Shown in pieces: positions 16,596 through 23,544 of a DNA stretch of 64,000 nucleotides. The position numbers and the translations under genes are program-made. The notes under the pieces were generated by a model that saw only the letters and a program-made list of their open reading frames with translations, did not search any database and had not been told where the DNA came from. The stretch spans positions 1 to 64,000 of the forward strand of contig PKTK01000002.1 of assembly GCA_002869165.1 (NCBI GenBank), given 5' to 3'. Position 1 is the first letter of the stretch. Each line of letters opens with the position of its first letter. This DNA comes from Candidatus Parcubacteria bacterium (lineage in GTDB: Bacteria; Patescibacteria; ABY1; BM507; UBA12075).

Positions 16596-16706
16596 TTGTC
16601 ATTCTGGGGCTTCATAGCGGAGCGGAGAAGAACCCGGAATCCAGATACGTTATTGAATGGTGGATCCCGGGTTCCTTCCGTTTCACTCCAGGACCCAGGA
16701 TGACAA
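16596..16706. repeat. Dispersed TGTCAT...ATGACA repeat between glyS T-box and glyS
   Basis: Ends are TGTCATTCTGGG and CCCAGGATGACA (inverted), with an internal CCCGGAATCC/GGATCCCGGG palindrome. It sits between the T-box terminator and the start codon, extending the leader by about 110 bases. Confidence 0.7.
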
Positions 16707-16719
16707 ATAATAATTAATA

Positions 16720-16890
16720 AAAAAACTCGTTCTAAGAATCTATTATAAAATAGATTGCTAGAACGAGATTTCTCGCGGTTCCATCTAGCTTCCCTGTCTA
16801 TCAACAGGGCACCTTGATCTCTAGTAGCTTATCCATCTGGAATAAGGGCGCCAATCTCCTCACATAACTACTTATTAATTTTTCACCTAA
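16720..16890 (-). promoter_or_regulatory. T-box leader (tRNA-Gly sensing) of glyS
   Basis: On the minus strand GATGGAACCGCGAG is a T-box bulge sequence (consensus TGGNACCGCG). It is followed by a 17-bp terminator stem (16726-16767, CTCGTTCTA.../...TAGAACGAG) and TTTTTT. The antiterminator would pair the T-box region with sequence upstream. A GGC glycine specifier candidate lies in GATTGGCGCC, about 75 bases upstream of the T-box. Only about 70-80 bases lie between the specifier and the T-box, so stem I looks short. Uncharged tRNA-Gly should switch on glyS. Confidence 0.85.
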
Positions 16891-16895
16891 ATACT

Positions 16896-16923
16896 ATTAT
16901 ACGGATTTTAGGCATTTTGTCAA
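16896..16923 (-). promoter_or_regulatory. Consensus promoter of the glyS T-box transcript
   Basis: Perfect TTGACA (16918-16923), 16-bp spacer, perfect TATAAT (16896-16901) on the minus strand. Confidence 0.85.
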
Positions 16924-17001
16924 CTCACATATCTATATAACTCAAAAATGACAATTTATTTAAAAAATGCTACAATTCTATTATATAAATAAAATAATTT
17001 T

Positions 17002-17568
17002 ATGGCTAATTTTGAACAACAACAACAAAATATCAAGGAGAAAATTACTAGCGACAAAGAAGCTTGGCAAAAAAATGAAAACAATGTTCTGACTGATTAT
17101 ATGAATAATTTCGCCAAAGAAACTAGCCCAAGTCTTGCTAATAGAATTTTTCAAAAATTAAAAGAAGAAAAAGCAAGTACAGGAAATATTACTGAAAAAA
17201 GCATATTAGATGAGGCTAAACTAATGTTCAACAAATTAAATACACCTGACTCAAAAATGAGCGAAGAAGAGCTAATCAATATCATCATGAAGAAAAAATT
17301 TCCAGCTCCTGAAGATATGAATCAAAAAGAAATACTGGACAAAGAGTTTACTGATATTGAAGCTACTTACAATGCATTGGTCAAAAATTCCAGCATCGAA
17401 GAATTGGAACTTCTAAGAAAAAGAATAGCTGAACTAGATTCTGGACTCAAAAGCACACCAGAAATAAAAAAAGAGTCAATGAAACAGATCGTTCCCTTGG
17501 CTCAAATGGATAAGAATATTGAACAAAGACTAGACAATCTAAAAGAGAACATCCAACAAGCTATCTAA
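17002..17568 (+). CDS. Hypothetical protein, charged helical
   Basis: 188 residues starting MANFEQQQQNIKEKI. It is rich in Glu, Lys, Asn and Gln with heptad-like leucines (ELELLRKRIAELDSGL), so it is probably alpha-helical and soluble. No signal peptide, membrane segment or known motif. It is the only plus-strand gene between uvrB and the end of the ribosomal operon, and it converges with the gene at 17596, sharing a bidirectional terminator. I do not recognise the family. Confidence 0.7.
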   Translation: MANFEQQQQNIKEKITSDKEAWQKNENNVLTDYMNNFAKETSPSLANRIFQKLKEEKASTGNITEKSILDEAKLMFNKLNTPDSKMSEEELINIIMKKKFPAPEDMNQKEILDKEFTDIEATYNALVKNSSIEELELLRKRIAELDSGLKSTPEIKKESMKQIVPLAQMDKNIEQRLDNLKENIQQAI

Positions 17569-17578
17569 AATATTATAA

Positions 17579-17608
17579 AAAAAGCATGATACAAATCATG
17601 CTTTTTTG
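17579..17608. terminator. Bidirectional terminator between convergent hypothetical genes
   Basis: AAAAAGCATGAT/ATCATGCTTTTT with a 4-nt loop and a T tract in both directions. Confidence 0.85.
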
Positions 17609-17994
17609 TTTATTGCTAAACTAACAAGATGGTTAAAAACATACTCCAGTTTATTCTTGTACTTATAGCTTAATAGAGAATGGCAAAAAAAAGTCCAGAT
17701 CTCTCGTTCCTTTGTTCCTTGCACGAAATAATCATAAGGAGCGTGTTTAATTTTTAAAAAGTATAACTCTTCTTCTGGTAGAGAAGTATTAACAATGATA
17801 ACGCCCTTGGTAGACTCTAGTTCTTTTTTTGATAAACACGGAAAATCAATATTTAAATTTTGAAAGGTTTTTTCTATTTTTTTCTTTTCCGCTTTATCAA
17901 TTATTTTTTCTTCTAATAATTTTTTTAAAATTATTTTTAAACTTAGACTTTTTAAAAGAGCTGGCTTTTTGTGTCCTGAAACACATGATTGCAT
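17596..17994 (-). CDS. Hypothetical protein
   Basis: 132 residues. ATG 17994 has AGGAGG nine bases upstream, so translation is likely. The N-terminal half is basic and helical (LKSLSLKIILKKLLEEKIIDKAEKKKI). The second half looks like a compact alpha/beta fold (GVIIVNTSLPEEELYFLKIKH). Two Cys near the N and C termini do not form a motif. No known family recognised. Confidence 0.65.
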   Translation of the reverse strand: MQSCVSGHKKPALLKSLSLKIILKKLLEEKIIDKAEKKKIEKTFQNLNIDFPCLSKKELESTKGVIIVNTSLPEEELYFLKIKHAPYDYFVQGTKEREIWTFFCHSLLSYKYKNKLEYVFNHLVSLAINKKA

Positions 17995-18071
17995 TAATTT
18001 TTACCTCCTTTTATTTAATAAAATACTCTAACAATTTATTAATATTTTGTCAAGGCCTATTTTCCCATATA

Positions 18072-18222
18072 AAAACAGCCCCTGTTTTAAACAGAGGCTG
18101 TTTTTTGTTTTTCCTTAATGAGTTCTAACTTGCTAAATCGTTAAAACACCACTATGATTTATCTTCAGATGAAAATAAATCAACAATACTGTTTTATTAA
18201 AAAAATCGGTCCTAAACATTAT
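18072..18222 (-). ncRNA. Candidate small RNA (promoter, hairpin, terminator; no gene)
   Basis: On the minus strand a strong promoter (18229-18257) is followed by about 150 bases that end at a good intrinsic terminator (18076-18108). Inside is a 12-bp hairpin at 18155-18182 (TGATTTATTTTC/GAAGATAAATCA, four-base loop, one G-U). The only frame is a 28-codon ORF without a ribosome site. The size and signals fit an independent sRNA. No known RNA family recognised. Confidence 0.5.
18076..18108 (-). terminator. Terminator of the candidate sRNA
   Basis: AACAGCC...GGCTGTT with inner CTGT/ACAG pairing, then TTTTTAT on the minus strand. It can work in both directions. Confidence 0.7.
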
Positions 18223-18228
18223 GTATTA

Positions 18229-18257
18229 ATTATATACATTTTTTTTGATTTTGACAA
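18229..18257 (-). promoter_or_regulatory. Promoter of the candidate sRNA
   Basis: TTGTCA (18252-18257), 17-bp spacer, perfect TATAAT (18229-18234) on the minus strand, lying downstream of the peptidase gene. Confidence 0.65.
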
Positions 18258-18311
18258 GTATTTTTTAGATATTTTTAATTTTTAATTTTTTTATTTAAAA
18301 TTAGACAAAAA

Positions 18312-19382
18312 TTAAGTACAAATTTCCACCAAAAAGCTTATCATTTTTTGCATATGTGTAATTTTTATACTTTCTCTTATGCTATGTGGATTACTTCCCC
18401 CCTTGGAAATCACCACACTATTTAGGCCTTTTTTATTAAAAATATTAGCATCACTAGCTGCATTATCAATAAATTTACTATTTATCCCAAGTTCTTTATT
18501 TACTAGCACTATTTCTTTGATAAGTGAATTAGTACGTAAATGACGATAACCAGGACATTTCAAACTAGACTTAAAATAATACCTGGCTTTATGTTTTCTA
18601 GAAGATTTTTTAAAAGCTTTAGAGACTAAATCAATTTGTCTTAAAGCACTATCCTGATTATATGCTCTAACTTCGCCTTTTATATAAACTTCTTCCGGAA
18701 CCGTATTTATCCCAATACCTCCTTTTATTTCACCAATATTTAAAGTAGTTGTTTTATTGATTCTGCCTATTTTTAATTCACTTATAGCATCTCCTGTTAC
18801 CTTGATAGCATTAACTCCTTTTTCTGGCACATCTCCTGCATGAGCAGATTTGCCTTTTATTTTGATTTCAAAATTATAAATAAAAGGAGACTTCATGATA
18901 ATAGCTCCAGGAGGCATAGAATGATCCAAAACTATTACATCTTTTGATCTAATCTTCTTATAGTTTAAATTAATTGAACCAGCAAAATACTTTTCTTCCC
19001 CACAAGTAAAGATAAGCTCAATTGGCCTATGTTTGATATTTTTAATCTTTAAATATTTTACAGCTTCAAGTATTTCAGTAATTGACGCCTTATCATCAGC
19101 ACCAAGAATTGTTTCGCCCTTTGATCTAACAATATCATTCTTCACTACTGGTTCTATTCCTCTTCCTGGCTCAACCGTGTCCATGTGAGCACAAAGTGCT
19201 AAAAACTCTCCATACCCATCCAATCTAGCAATGACATTACCAAATTTATCTTGGCTTGCATCAACACCAATCCTTTTGAGATATCTCTTGATATAAAAAG
19301 CAACCTTAGTCTCTTCCCCGGAAACTGAGTCGATTTTTATGAGATCAAAAAATGTGTCTTTTATTTGTTTTTTACTAGTCAT
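18312..19382 (-). CDS. M20-family metallopeptidase (PepT-like)
   Basis: 356 residues from ATG 19382 (MTSKKQIKDTFF); a start 12 bases earlier is also possible. Zinc ligands are visible: HMDT (LCAHMDTVEPG), ADDKAS with the bridging Asp, CGEEKYFAGS with the catalytic and ligand Glu, VLDHS, and a final H in SNPHSIRESI. Between them lies the dimerisation domain (KGKSAHAGDVPEKGVNAI), typical of M20 peptidases. This subfamily trims tripeptides or similar small peptides in the cytosol. Length and motif order match PepT-like enzymes. It is monocistronic, followed by the candidate sRNA. Confidence 0.9.
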   Translation of the reverse strand: MTSKKQIKDTFFDLIKIDSVSGEETKVAFYIKRYLKRIGVDASQDKFGNVIARLDGYGEFLALCAHMDTVEPGRGIEPVVKNDIVRSKGETILGADDKASITEILEAVKYLKIKNIKHRPIELIFTCGEEKYFAGSINLNYKKIRSKDVIVLDHSMPPGAIIMKSPFIYNFEIKIKGKSAHAGDVPEKGVNAIKVTGDAISELKIGRINKTTTLNIGEIKGGIGINTVPEEVYIKGEVRAYNQDSALRQIDLVSKAFKKSSRKHKARYYFKSSLKCPGYRHLRTNSLIKEIVLVNKELGINSKFIDNAASDANIFNKKGLNSVVISKGGSNPHSIRESIKITHMQKMISFLVEICT

Positions 19383-19432
19383 ATTTTTTCTCATTAATAT
19401 AATAATACTACAATTTATAAATATAAACAATA

Positions 19433-19466
19433 AAAAAACTCCGATAAAAAATTTACCAGAGTTTTA
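19433..19466 (-). terminator. Terminator of the small-gene operon
   Basis: AAAACTCTGG.../...CGGAGTTTTTTT on the minus strand, 17 bases after the stop codon at 19483. Confidence 0.7.
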
Positions 19467-19482
19467 TTTTAGAGAGATTTTT

Positions 19483-19680
19483 TTAATTTACTTCCAATTG
19501 AAGAATTGCTTTTGGGTGAGCATAAACCTTGGTCATTTCATCAATCCAATTCCTTACTTTTTCCTCACTTACCCCCTCTTTAACAGCACCATCAGGACTT
19601 ATGGACCCTAAATGAAATCTAAAAAAAGGTTTTTGTTCATCTCTGGAATATTGATCATAACCCCGTACCCTCATCCTCAT
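19483..19680 (-). CDS. Small hypothetical protein (65 aa)
   Basis: Starts at ATG 19680, immediately after AAGGAGGAGAGAA, a strong ribosome site; the longer frame upstream has no such site. Begins MRMRVRGYDQYSRDEQKPFF. Contains SEEKVRNWIDEMTKVYAHP, likely helical. No known family. It is the last gene of a run of five tiny minus-strand genes, each with its own ribosome site. Confidence 0.6.
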   Translation of the reverse strand: MRMRVRGYDQYSRDEQKPFFRFHLGSISPDGAVKEGVSEEKVRNWIDEMTKVYAHPKAILQLEVN

Positions 19681-19691
19681 TTCTCTCCTCC

Positions 19692-19931
19692 TTATTTTTT
19701 CCTCATTTTCCCTACACTCATGATTATCCCGCTTGCATGCCAAACCATATTTAACACATCTACAACATCCTCAGCTTCTCTATCTGATATCTCATCACTA
19801 AAAATACCATCTTCGTTAAATCTACCTCTTGAATAAATCAATAGAACAATTCTTTGTGCATCATTGTGCTTTGAAAAATTTTTTATAAACTTTGTCTTTT
19901 GTTTAAAATCACAACTTTTTGTCATTTCCAA
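19692..19931 (-). CDS. Small hypothetical protein (about 79 aa)
   Basis: Starts TTG 19931 or ATG 19925, with GGGAG 7-13 bases upstream. The sequence has ISDREAEDVVDVLNMVWHASGII, an amphipathic helix, and a basic end. It lies 16 bases downstream of the 56-aa Cys-rich gene and 11 bases before the next, so it is probably co-transcribed with them. No family recognised. Confidence 0.55.
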   Translation of the reverse strand: MEMTKSCDFKQKTKFIKNFSKHNDAQRIVLLIYSRGRFNEDGIFSDEISDREAEDVVDVLNMVWHASGIIMSVGKMRKK

Positions 19932-19946
19932 AATTTTTCTCCCTAT

Positions 19947-20117
19947 TTATTTTTTTCTTTTTTCATAGCTAAGCATGCCGCATTCATTACTGCATTTTTT
20001 ATATATCTCTATATTTCCCTTACTTTCTTCTATTGTTTCAATAATATATCCTTGGCCACATTTTTTACAAACTCCCATTTTTTTTCTTAGATCACAAAAC
20101 TCGTATGTTTCAGACAT
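19947..20117 (-). CDS. Small Cys-rich (zinc-ribbon-like) protein (56 aa)
   Basis: ATG 20117 follows AGAGGAGAGATAA. The sequence has CKKCGQGY and later KKCSNECGM, a CxxC...CxxxC arrangement that could bind zinc, plus one N-terminal Cys. Such tiny zinc ribbons often bind nucleic acid or act as regulators. That is inference; the family is not recognised. Confidence 0.6.
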   Translation of the reverse strand: MSETYEFCDLRKKMGVCKKCGQGYIIETIEESKGNIEIYKKCSNECGMLSYEKRKK

Positions 20118-20210
20118 TTATCTCTCCTCTCTTTTCAATGAACAGAATAAAAAACCACTCTTTACACAAGAGCAGTCATCTTTTAATAAATTTGAATAAA
20201 ACTAATCAAA

Positions 20211-20240
20211 AGAAGCCTGCTCTTTTAAGAGAAGCAGGTT
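20211..20240. terminator. Hairpin between small genes, possible terminator
   Basis: CCTGCT/AGCAGG closing an inner CTT/AAG pair, followed on the minus strand by CTTCTTTTGATT. Weak T tract. Confidence 0.45.
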
Positions 20241-20306
20241 GACCAGTAACAAAATTGAACTGAAAAACTTTTGACTATTCATATATAAATTTATTAAATG
20301 TTTGAT

Positions 20307-20346
20307 AACCGGAAATTTATTAAAATAAATTTCCGGTCTTTTGTTT
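20307..20346. terminator. Strong 14-bp hairpin (ACCGGAAATTTATT)
   Basis: A perfect 14-bp inverted repeat with a 2-nt spacer, lying 15-55 bases downstream of the gene at 20361. The T-rich side is on the plus strand, so it may be a 3' mRNA-stabilising structure for the minus-strand operon as well as a terminator. Confidence 0.6.
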
Positions 20347-20360
20347 ACGGAGAGTTTTAG

Positions 20361-20555
20361 CTAGTCTTGCGGACCGCCTAATTGAAAAGAAAAAAATTTC
20401 TTTTCTGCTTTTTTTATTTCAAGAAGCTTAGCCGCTAATCTCCTTTTCTCGAGTGGACAGGTTGCCTCATTCATTCTGGCAAGCAAACATTCACCATTCT
20501 TCACAATTCTGTCAAAACTCTCTACCTTTTCCCAAGTTCCAGCGCCTCCAACCAT
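20361..20555 (-). CDS. Small hypothetical protein (64 aa)
   Basis: ATG 20555 lies right after AAGGGGGAAAGT. The sequence begins MVGGAGTWEKVESFDRIVKNGE and contains CLLARMNEATCPLEKRRLAAKLLEI, helical and basic, with two Cys. It is next to the 65-aa gene upstream and shares its promoter/attenuator region. No family recognised. Confidence 0.55.
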   Translation of the reverse strand: MVGGAGTWEKVESFDRIVKNGECLLARMNEATCPLEKRRLAAKLLEIKKAEKKFFSFQLGGPQD

Positions 20556-20565
20556 ACTTTCCCCC

Positions 20566-20763
20566 TTAAAAAATGTTTGATTTTGCGATTGCTTTTTCAA
20601 TACCTTTTTTTGTTGTCTTCAATCCGTATTTATATTTTTTATAACCTTCAACGTCGCCAGATGCAATTGCCTTTTTAAGCTTAAACTCCAAGGCATTTTG
20701 TTGAATTGCTAAATGCCCCAAAACTCCATCACTTTCCCTACACAAATGACTACCTAATTCCAT
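20566..20763 (-). CDS. Small hypothetical protein (65 aa)
   Basis: ATG 20763 with GGAGAGAA upstream. Sequence LKKAIASGDVEGYKKYKYGLK suggests a charged two-helix protein. It is the first full gene after the 20801-20851 attenuator-like structure and is followed 10 bases later by the 64-aa gene. No family recognised. Confidence 0.55.
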   Translation of the reverse strand: MELGSHLCRESDGVLGHLAIQQNALEFKLKKAIASGDVEGYKKYKYGLKTTKKGIEKAIAKSNIF

Positions 20764-20800
20764 TTTCTCTCCATTTTAAATGAACGTTTAAATTAAATAA

Positions 20801-20851
20801 ACCGCCTTTTCCCTGGGCGGTTCTTCTTCTTACTATTTTGATTTACCGCCC
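20801..20851 (-). promoter_or_regulatory. Candidate transcription attenuator with mutually exclusive hairpins
   Basis: Three segments on the minus strand: GGGCGGT (20845-20851), ACCGCCC (20815-20821) and GGCGGT (20801-20806). The first two can form a 7-bp stem. The second and third form a terminator-like hairpin followed by TTTATTTAATTT. Both cannot form at once. The first segment starts 4 bases after the stop codon of a 24-codon leader frame. Confidence 0.5.
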
Positions 20852-20855
20852 AATT

Positions 20856-20930
20856 TTATCCATTCTTAATCAGCACCACGTTAGTCATGCCAAAAATAGA
20901 AGATAGAGTTGTCCAATAAATATTTTTCAT
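20856..20930 (-). CDS. Candidate leader peptide (24 aa, near-leaderless mRNA)
   Basis: ATG 20930 to TAA 20856, beginning MKNIYWTTLSSIFGM and ending VVLIKNG. There is no ribosome site, but the promoter places the transcription start only 3-4 bases before the ATG, so initiation would be leaderless. Position before the attenuator suggests a regulatory leader. A remnant of a larger gene is the alternative. Confidence 0.4.
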   Translation of the reverse strand: MKNIYWTTLSSIFGMTNVVLIKNG

Positions 20931-20939
20931 ACTTATTTA

Positions 20940-20968
20940 ATATTAAAAAAATTTAATGTTTTTGTCAA
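20940..20968 (-). promoter_or_regulatory. Consensus promoter of the small-gene operon
   Basis: Perfect TTGACA (20963-20968), 17-bp spacer, TAATAT (20940-20945), minus strand. Confidence 0.75.
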
Positions 20969-21074
20969 TGCAATATTTAATAGCTAAAATTAGTAAATAT
21001 TTTTTTATATTTTTAACTATTATCTAATATTAGCTAGTTTTCCACAATAATAGAGATAACAGGCAAGATATAAA

Positions 21075-21098
21075 AAAAGAGGCTTTCGCCTCTTTTTG
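21075..21098. terminator. Terminator of ndk
   Basis: AAAAAGAGGC/GCCTCTTTTT with a TTTC loop and a T tract, 40 bases after the ndk stop codon. Confidence 0.85.
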
Positions 21099-21137
21099 AA
21101 ATACTATCACCTATTTTCTGTCATCTACTATTTAAAA

Positions 21138-21740
21138 CTATTCTTTAATCCCATCCAAATTAACATCATAAAGAATTTTTTCTTGAACGTGATTGTACTT
21201 AAGTACTTCATCTTTTTCAAACCAAATTTTAATTTCCTTTTCTGCTTCATCAACTGCACCAGATGCGTGAATCAAATTTCTAACACTTCTTTGATCAGTA
21301 TCAGCCAAAGCATATGAATCAAGAGTAAAATCGCCTCTAATTGTTCCTACGTCAGCTAGAAGTGGCGCAGTTGCTCCAGTAATTTTTCTAACCAATTCTA
21401 CTGCTGCATGCCCTTCCCAAATCATAGCTACTACTGGCCCTGAACTTAAATACTTAGCATTTGACTTTAGAACTGCCCAGCCATTTTCTTTGTTTGTTTT
21501 GTATGGACTTTCCTCGCCTTTTTTTTCATATGCAGCCCGAGCTTTTCTGCCAACTTCCTCGATCCATTCATCTCCCCCAACTTCATAATAATGTTTAGTT
21601 GCCATGTCTTCATCTGGCATTACCATTTTCATTGCTACTAACTTTAGACCAACTCTTTCATATCTACGGATAATTTCACCGATCAATGATCTTTGAACTC
21701 CATCAGGTTTCACAATAACCAATGTTTTTTCGTTTTTCAT
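21138..21740 (-). CDS. ndk: Nucleoside diphosphate kinase, long form
   Basis: Transfers the gamma-phosphate of ATP to NDPs through a phospho-histidine. 200 residues from ATG 21740 (MKNEKTLVIVKPDGVQR), against about 140-150 in most bacteria. The active-site histidine is in RNLIHASGAVDEAEKEI and the KPDG motif is intact. The extra length is an insertion of roughly 45 residues between the first helix and MIWEG (GGDEWIEEVGRKARAAYEKKG...SGPVVAMIWEG), plus a short C-terminal tail. Long Ndk forms of this kind occur in related small-genome bacteria (recollection). Confidence 0.93.
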   Translation of the reverse strand: MKNEKTLVIVKPDGVQRSLIGEIIRRYERVGLKLVAMKMVMPDEDMATKHYYEVGGDEWIEEVGRKARAAYEKKGEESPYKTNKENGWAVLKSNAKYLSSGPVVAMIWEGHAAVELVRKITGATAPLLADVGTIRGDFTLDSYALADTDQRSVRNLIHASGAVDEAEKEIKIWFEKDEVLKYNHVQEKILYDVNLDGIKE

Positions 21741-21804
21741 AAGTAAATTAAAACCATTTGCCTTATATTCAAACATAAAAACAAATGGAGATTAATAAAA
21801 TTAA

Positions 21805-22173
21805 TTATTTTAAATATTTTGCTACATGTTCAGAAACTTTACTTGGGGTAAGGTTGGCCTTTACCAAGTAATCAGTAGCGCCAAATTTCTCTCCCTTTTC
21901 TTTATCCTCAGTGGTGCCAAGATTTGTAAGCATAATGATTGGTGTTTCCTTAAAAGTGCTTTTTAGTCGTAATTCTTGCAACAAAGCAAAGCCATCCATC
22001 ATGGGCATCATCACATCCAGAAGTATCAAATCAGGTTTTTCTATCACAGCTACTTCCAGGCCTTGCCCGCCATTATCTGCTGTAACAACAGCATAACCCT
22101 CCTGCTCCAATCTGGTTTTATACATACCAGAAATCATTGCATCATCTTCGATTATTAATACTTTTTTTGCCAT
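21805..22173 (-). CDS. Single-domain response regulator
   Basis: 122 residues from ATG 22173 (MAKKVLIIEDDAMISG). A receiver domain only: acidic pair EDD, phospho-acceptor Asp in LILLDVMMPMMDG, T/N switch in IIMLTNLG and Lys in YLVKANL. No DNA-binding output domain, so it must act by protein contact. It is not next to a kinase; the orphan kinase at 8629 is one possible partner. Confidence 0.92.
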   Translation of the reverse strand: MAKKVLIIEDDAMISGMYKTRLEQEGYAVVTADNGGQGLEVAVIEKPDLILLDVMMPMMDGFALLQELRLKSTFKETPIIMLTNLGTTEDKEKGEKFGATDYLVKANLTPSKVSEHVAKYLK

Positions 22174-22252
22174 ATTTTTTAGATTAAATATATTAAAACT
22201 ACTTCTAGTATAGCAAAAAATAACCAAATTTCAAGACCCGAGTTAAAAATTA

Positions 22253-23134
22253 CTATTTTTCAGTAACCACACTGATATTCTCACCATTACTAGAAAAACT
22301 TATTGTTCCCTGTAAATCCGTTCTAAATGTTTCTACATTTCCTCTCTCTAATCTAGATATTACAATATTTTTGGGGTGACCAAAATAATTATTAGCCCCT
22401 ACTGAAATCACGGCATAATCAGCCTGAACTGCGTCCAAAAATTCGACTGTGTTTGAAGTATCAGAACCATGATGAGGAACTTTTAAAACATCTACATCTA
22501 AATTACTATAATTTTCTAAAATAGCTTCTTCTATTTCTTCTTCAATATCGCCCGTAAAAAGAAAGGTTGTATCTTTGTAAGCAAGTTTAGCTACAATTGA
22601 AGTATTATTAAGATTTGAAGAATCAATATTTTCTTTTGAAAAAGGGTAAACAATCTCCAAAAACAAATCATCTCCCAAAATTATTTTTTGCGGATGATCA
22701 ACTATCTCCAAAACAATTTCCTTTTCTTTAATCTTTTCTAAAAAAGAAATATATTCCGGACTATTATGAATAGCGCCAGTATACAAAACTTGCCCCACCT
22801 CATATTCATCCAATATAAAATTAAGTCCACCAACATGATCTGAGTGCGGATGAGTTAAAATGAGCAAATCAATATATTTATCAAATGGAGATATTATTTT
22901 CGATAGTTCTTCAAGTATTTTTTCACTCTCTCCTCCATCAATCAGAATTTCTTGTTTGTCTGGAGTTCTGATTAAACTTGCATCTCCTTGACCAACATCA
23001 ATAAAATCTACCTCCAACAAACCTGTATCAGCTTTGGCAAAAAAAGCATAATTTTCAATAGTTCTAAAAACTGCTACTACAAATATTATAATAACAAAAA
23101 AAACAAAAGAAACTTTTATGAAATTCTTAAACAT
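22253..23134 (-). CDS. ComEC-like metallo-beta-lactamase-fold hydrolase, membrane-anchored
   Basis: 293 residues. Residues 5-28 form one membrane anchor. The rest matches the MBL domain of ComEC/Rec2: VDFIDVGQGDASLIRTP, ILTHPHSDHVGG (HxHxDH zinc site), NNTSIVAKL, FLFTGDIEEE and VPHHGSDTS. In ComEC this domain is thought to degrade or process DNA during uptake. Here it is a stand-alone extracytoplasmic enzyme without the channel domain. It lies in an apparent operon with a membrane protein (23141) and a GGDEF protein (23545), spaced by 2-6 bases. Confidence 0.88.
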   Translation of the reverse strand: MFKNFIKVSFVFFVIIIFVVAVFRTIENYAFFAKADTGLLEVDFIDVGQGDASLIRTPDKQEILIDGGESEKILEELSKIISPFDKYIDLLILTHPHSDHVGGLNFILDEYEVGQVLYTGAIHNSPEYISFLEKIKEKEIVLEIVDHPQKIILGDDLFLEIVYPFSKENIDSSNLNNTSIVAKLAYKDTTFLFTGDIEEEIEEAILENYSNLDVDVLKVPHHGSDTSNTVEFLDAVQADYAVISVGANNYFGHPKNIVISRLERGNVETFRTDLQGTISFSSNGENISVVTEK

Positions 23135-23140
23135 CTTTTT

Positions 23141-23542
23141 TTATAAAATGTTTTGAGTGTAGTCTCTAAATAAAGTAATAAGATAATCAATGCTAGTAAA
23201 AAACACTAATAAAACCCCCAGTCCAACTAAGCCAGAGATAAAATTTGTTTTATGAACATTGGCTAGGTCACCGTTAGCACTTTCTAATTTATATTTTATT
23301 GCTCCGATGAAAATTTTAGAAATAGCAACGATAAAAGCAATAGAGGCTACAAAATAAATAAACAAAGTCGCCACACTGATCATCATATCCCAGTCAATAC
23401 TGACAATTGATGTTGGGGCACTACTACGAGAATAGTCACGCCAAATCTCATCTAAATCAGAAGCATACAAAAAAGAATCTGGGAAAAACAATATTCCCAG
23501 AAATATAAATATAATAAAAATTTTTCTTAAATTTATTTGCAT
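23141..23542 (-). CDS. Small membrane protein with signal peptide (TrbC/VirB2-like topology)
   Basis: 133 residues. Signal peptide MQINLRKIFIIFIFLGILFF...LYASD. A short external segment with Trp/Tyr follows, then two transmembrane helices (ISVATLFIYFVASIAFIVAIS and FISGLVGLGVLLVFFTSIDYLI) separated by a basic loop. The layout resembles VirB2/TrbC pilin-type proteins common in Patescibacteria, but no firm motif is present. Tightly spaced between the ComEC-like gene and the GGDEF gene. Confidence 0.6.
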   Translation of the reverse strand: MQINLRKIFIIFIFLGILFFPDSFLYASDLDEIWRDYSRSSAPTSIVSIDWDMMISVATLFIYFVASIAFIVAISKIFIGAIKYKLESANGDLANVHKTNFISGLVGLGVLLVFFTSIDYLITLFRDYTQNIL

Positions 23543-23544
23543 TT

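Noticed and set aside
16586..16804. 73-residue N-terminal extension of GlyRS
   Set aside because: The extension translates the dispersed repeat and the T-box terminator; MSEKKQDT at 16585 matches the expected start.
17829..18128. 99-codon hydrophobic frame on the plus strand
   Set aside because: It is antisense to the gene at 17596, which has a clear ribosome site. Hydrophobicity comes from T-rich antisense of Lys-rich coding.
20856..20930. Remnant of a yidC gene (IYWTTLSSIFG resembles the YidC C terminus)
   Set aside because: Only about a dozen residues look similar and no other YidC sequence is present. The promoter and attenuator context fits a leader peptide better.
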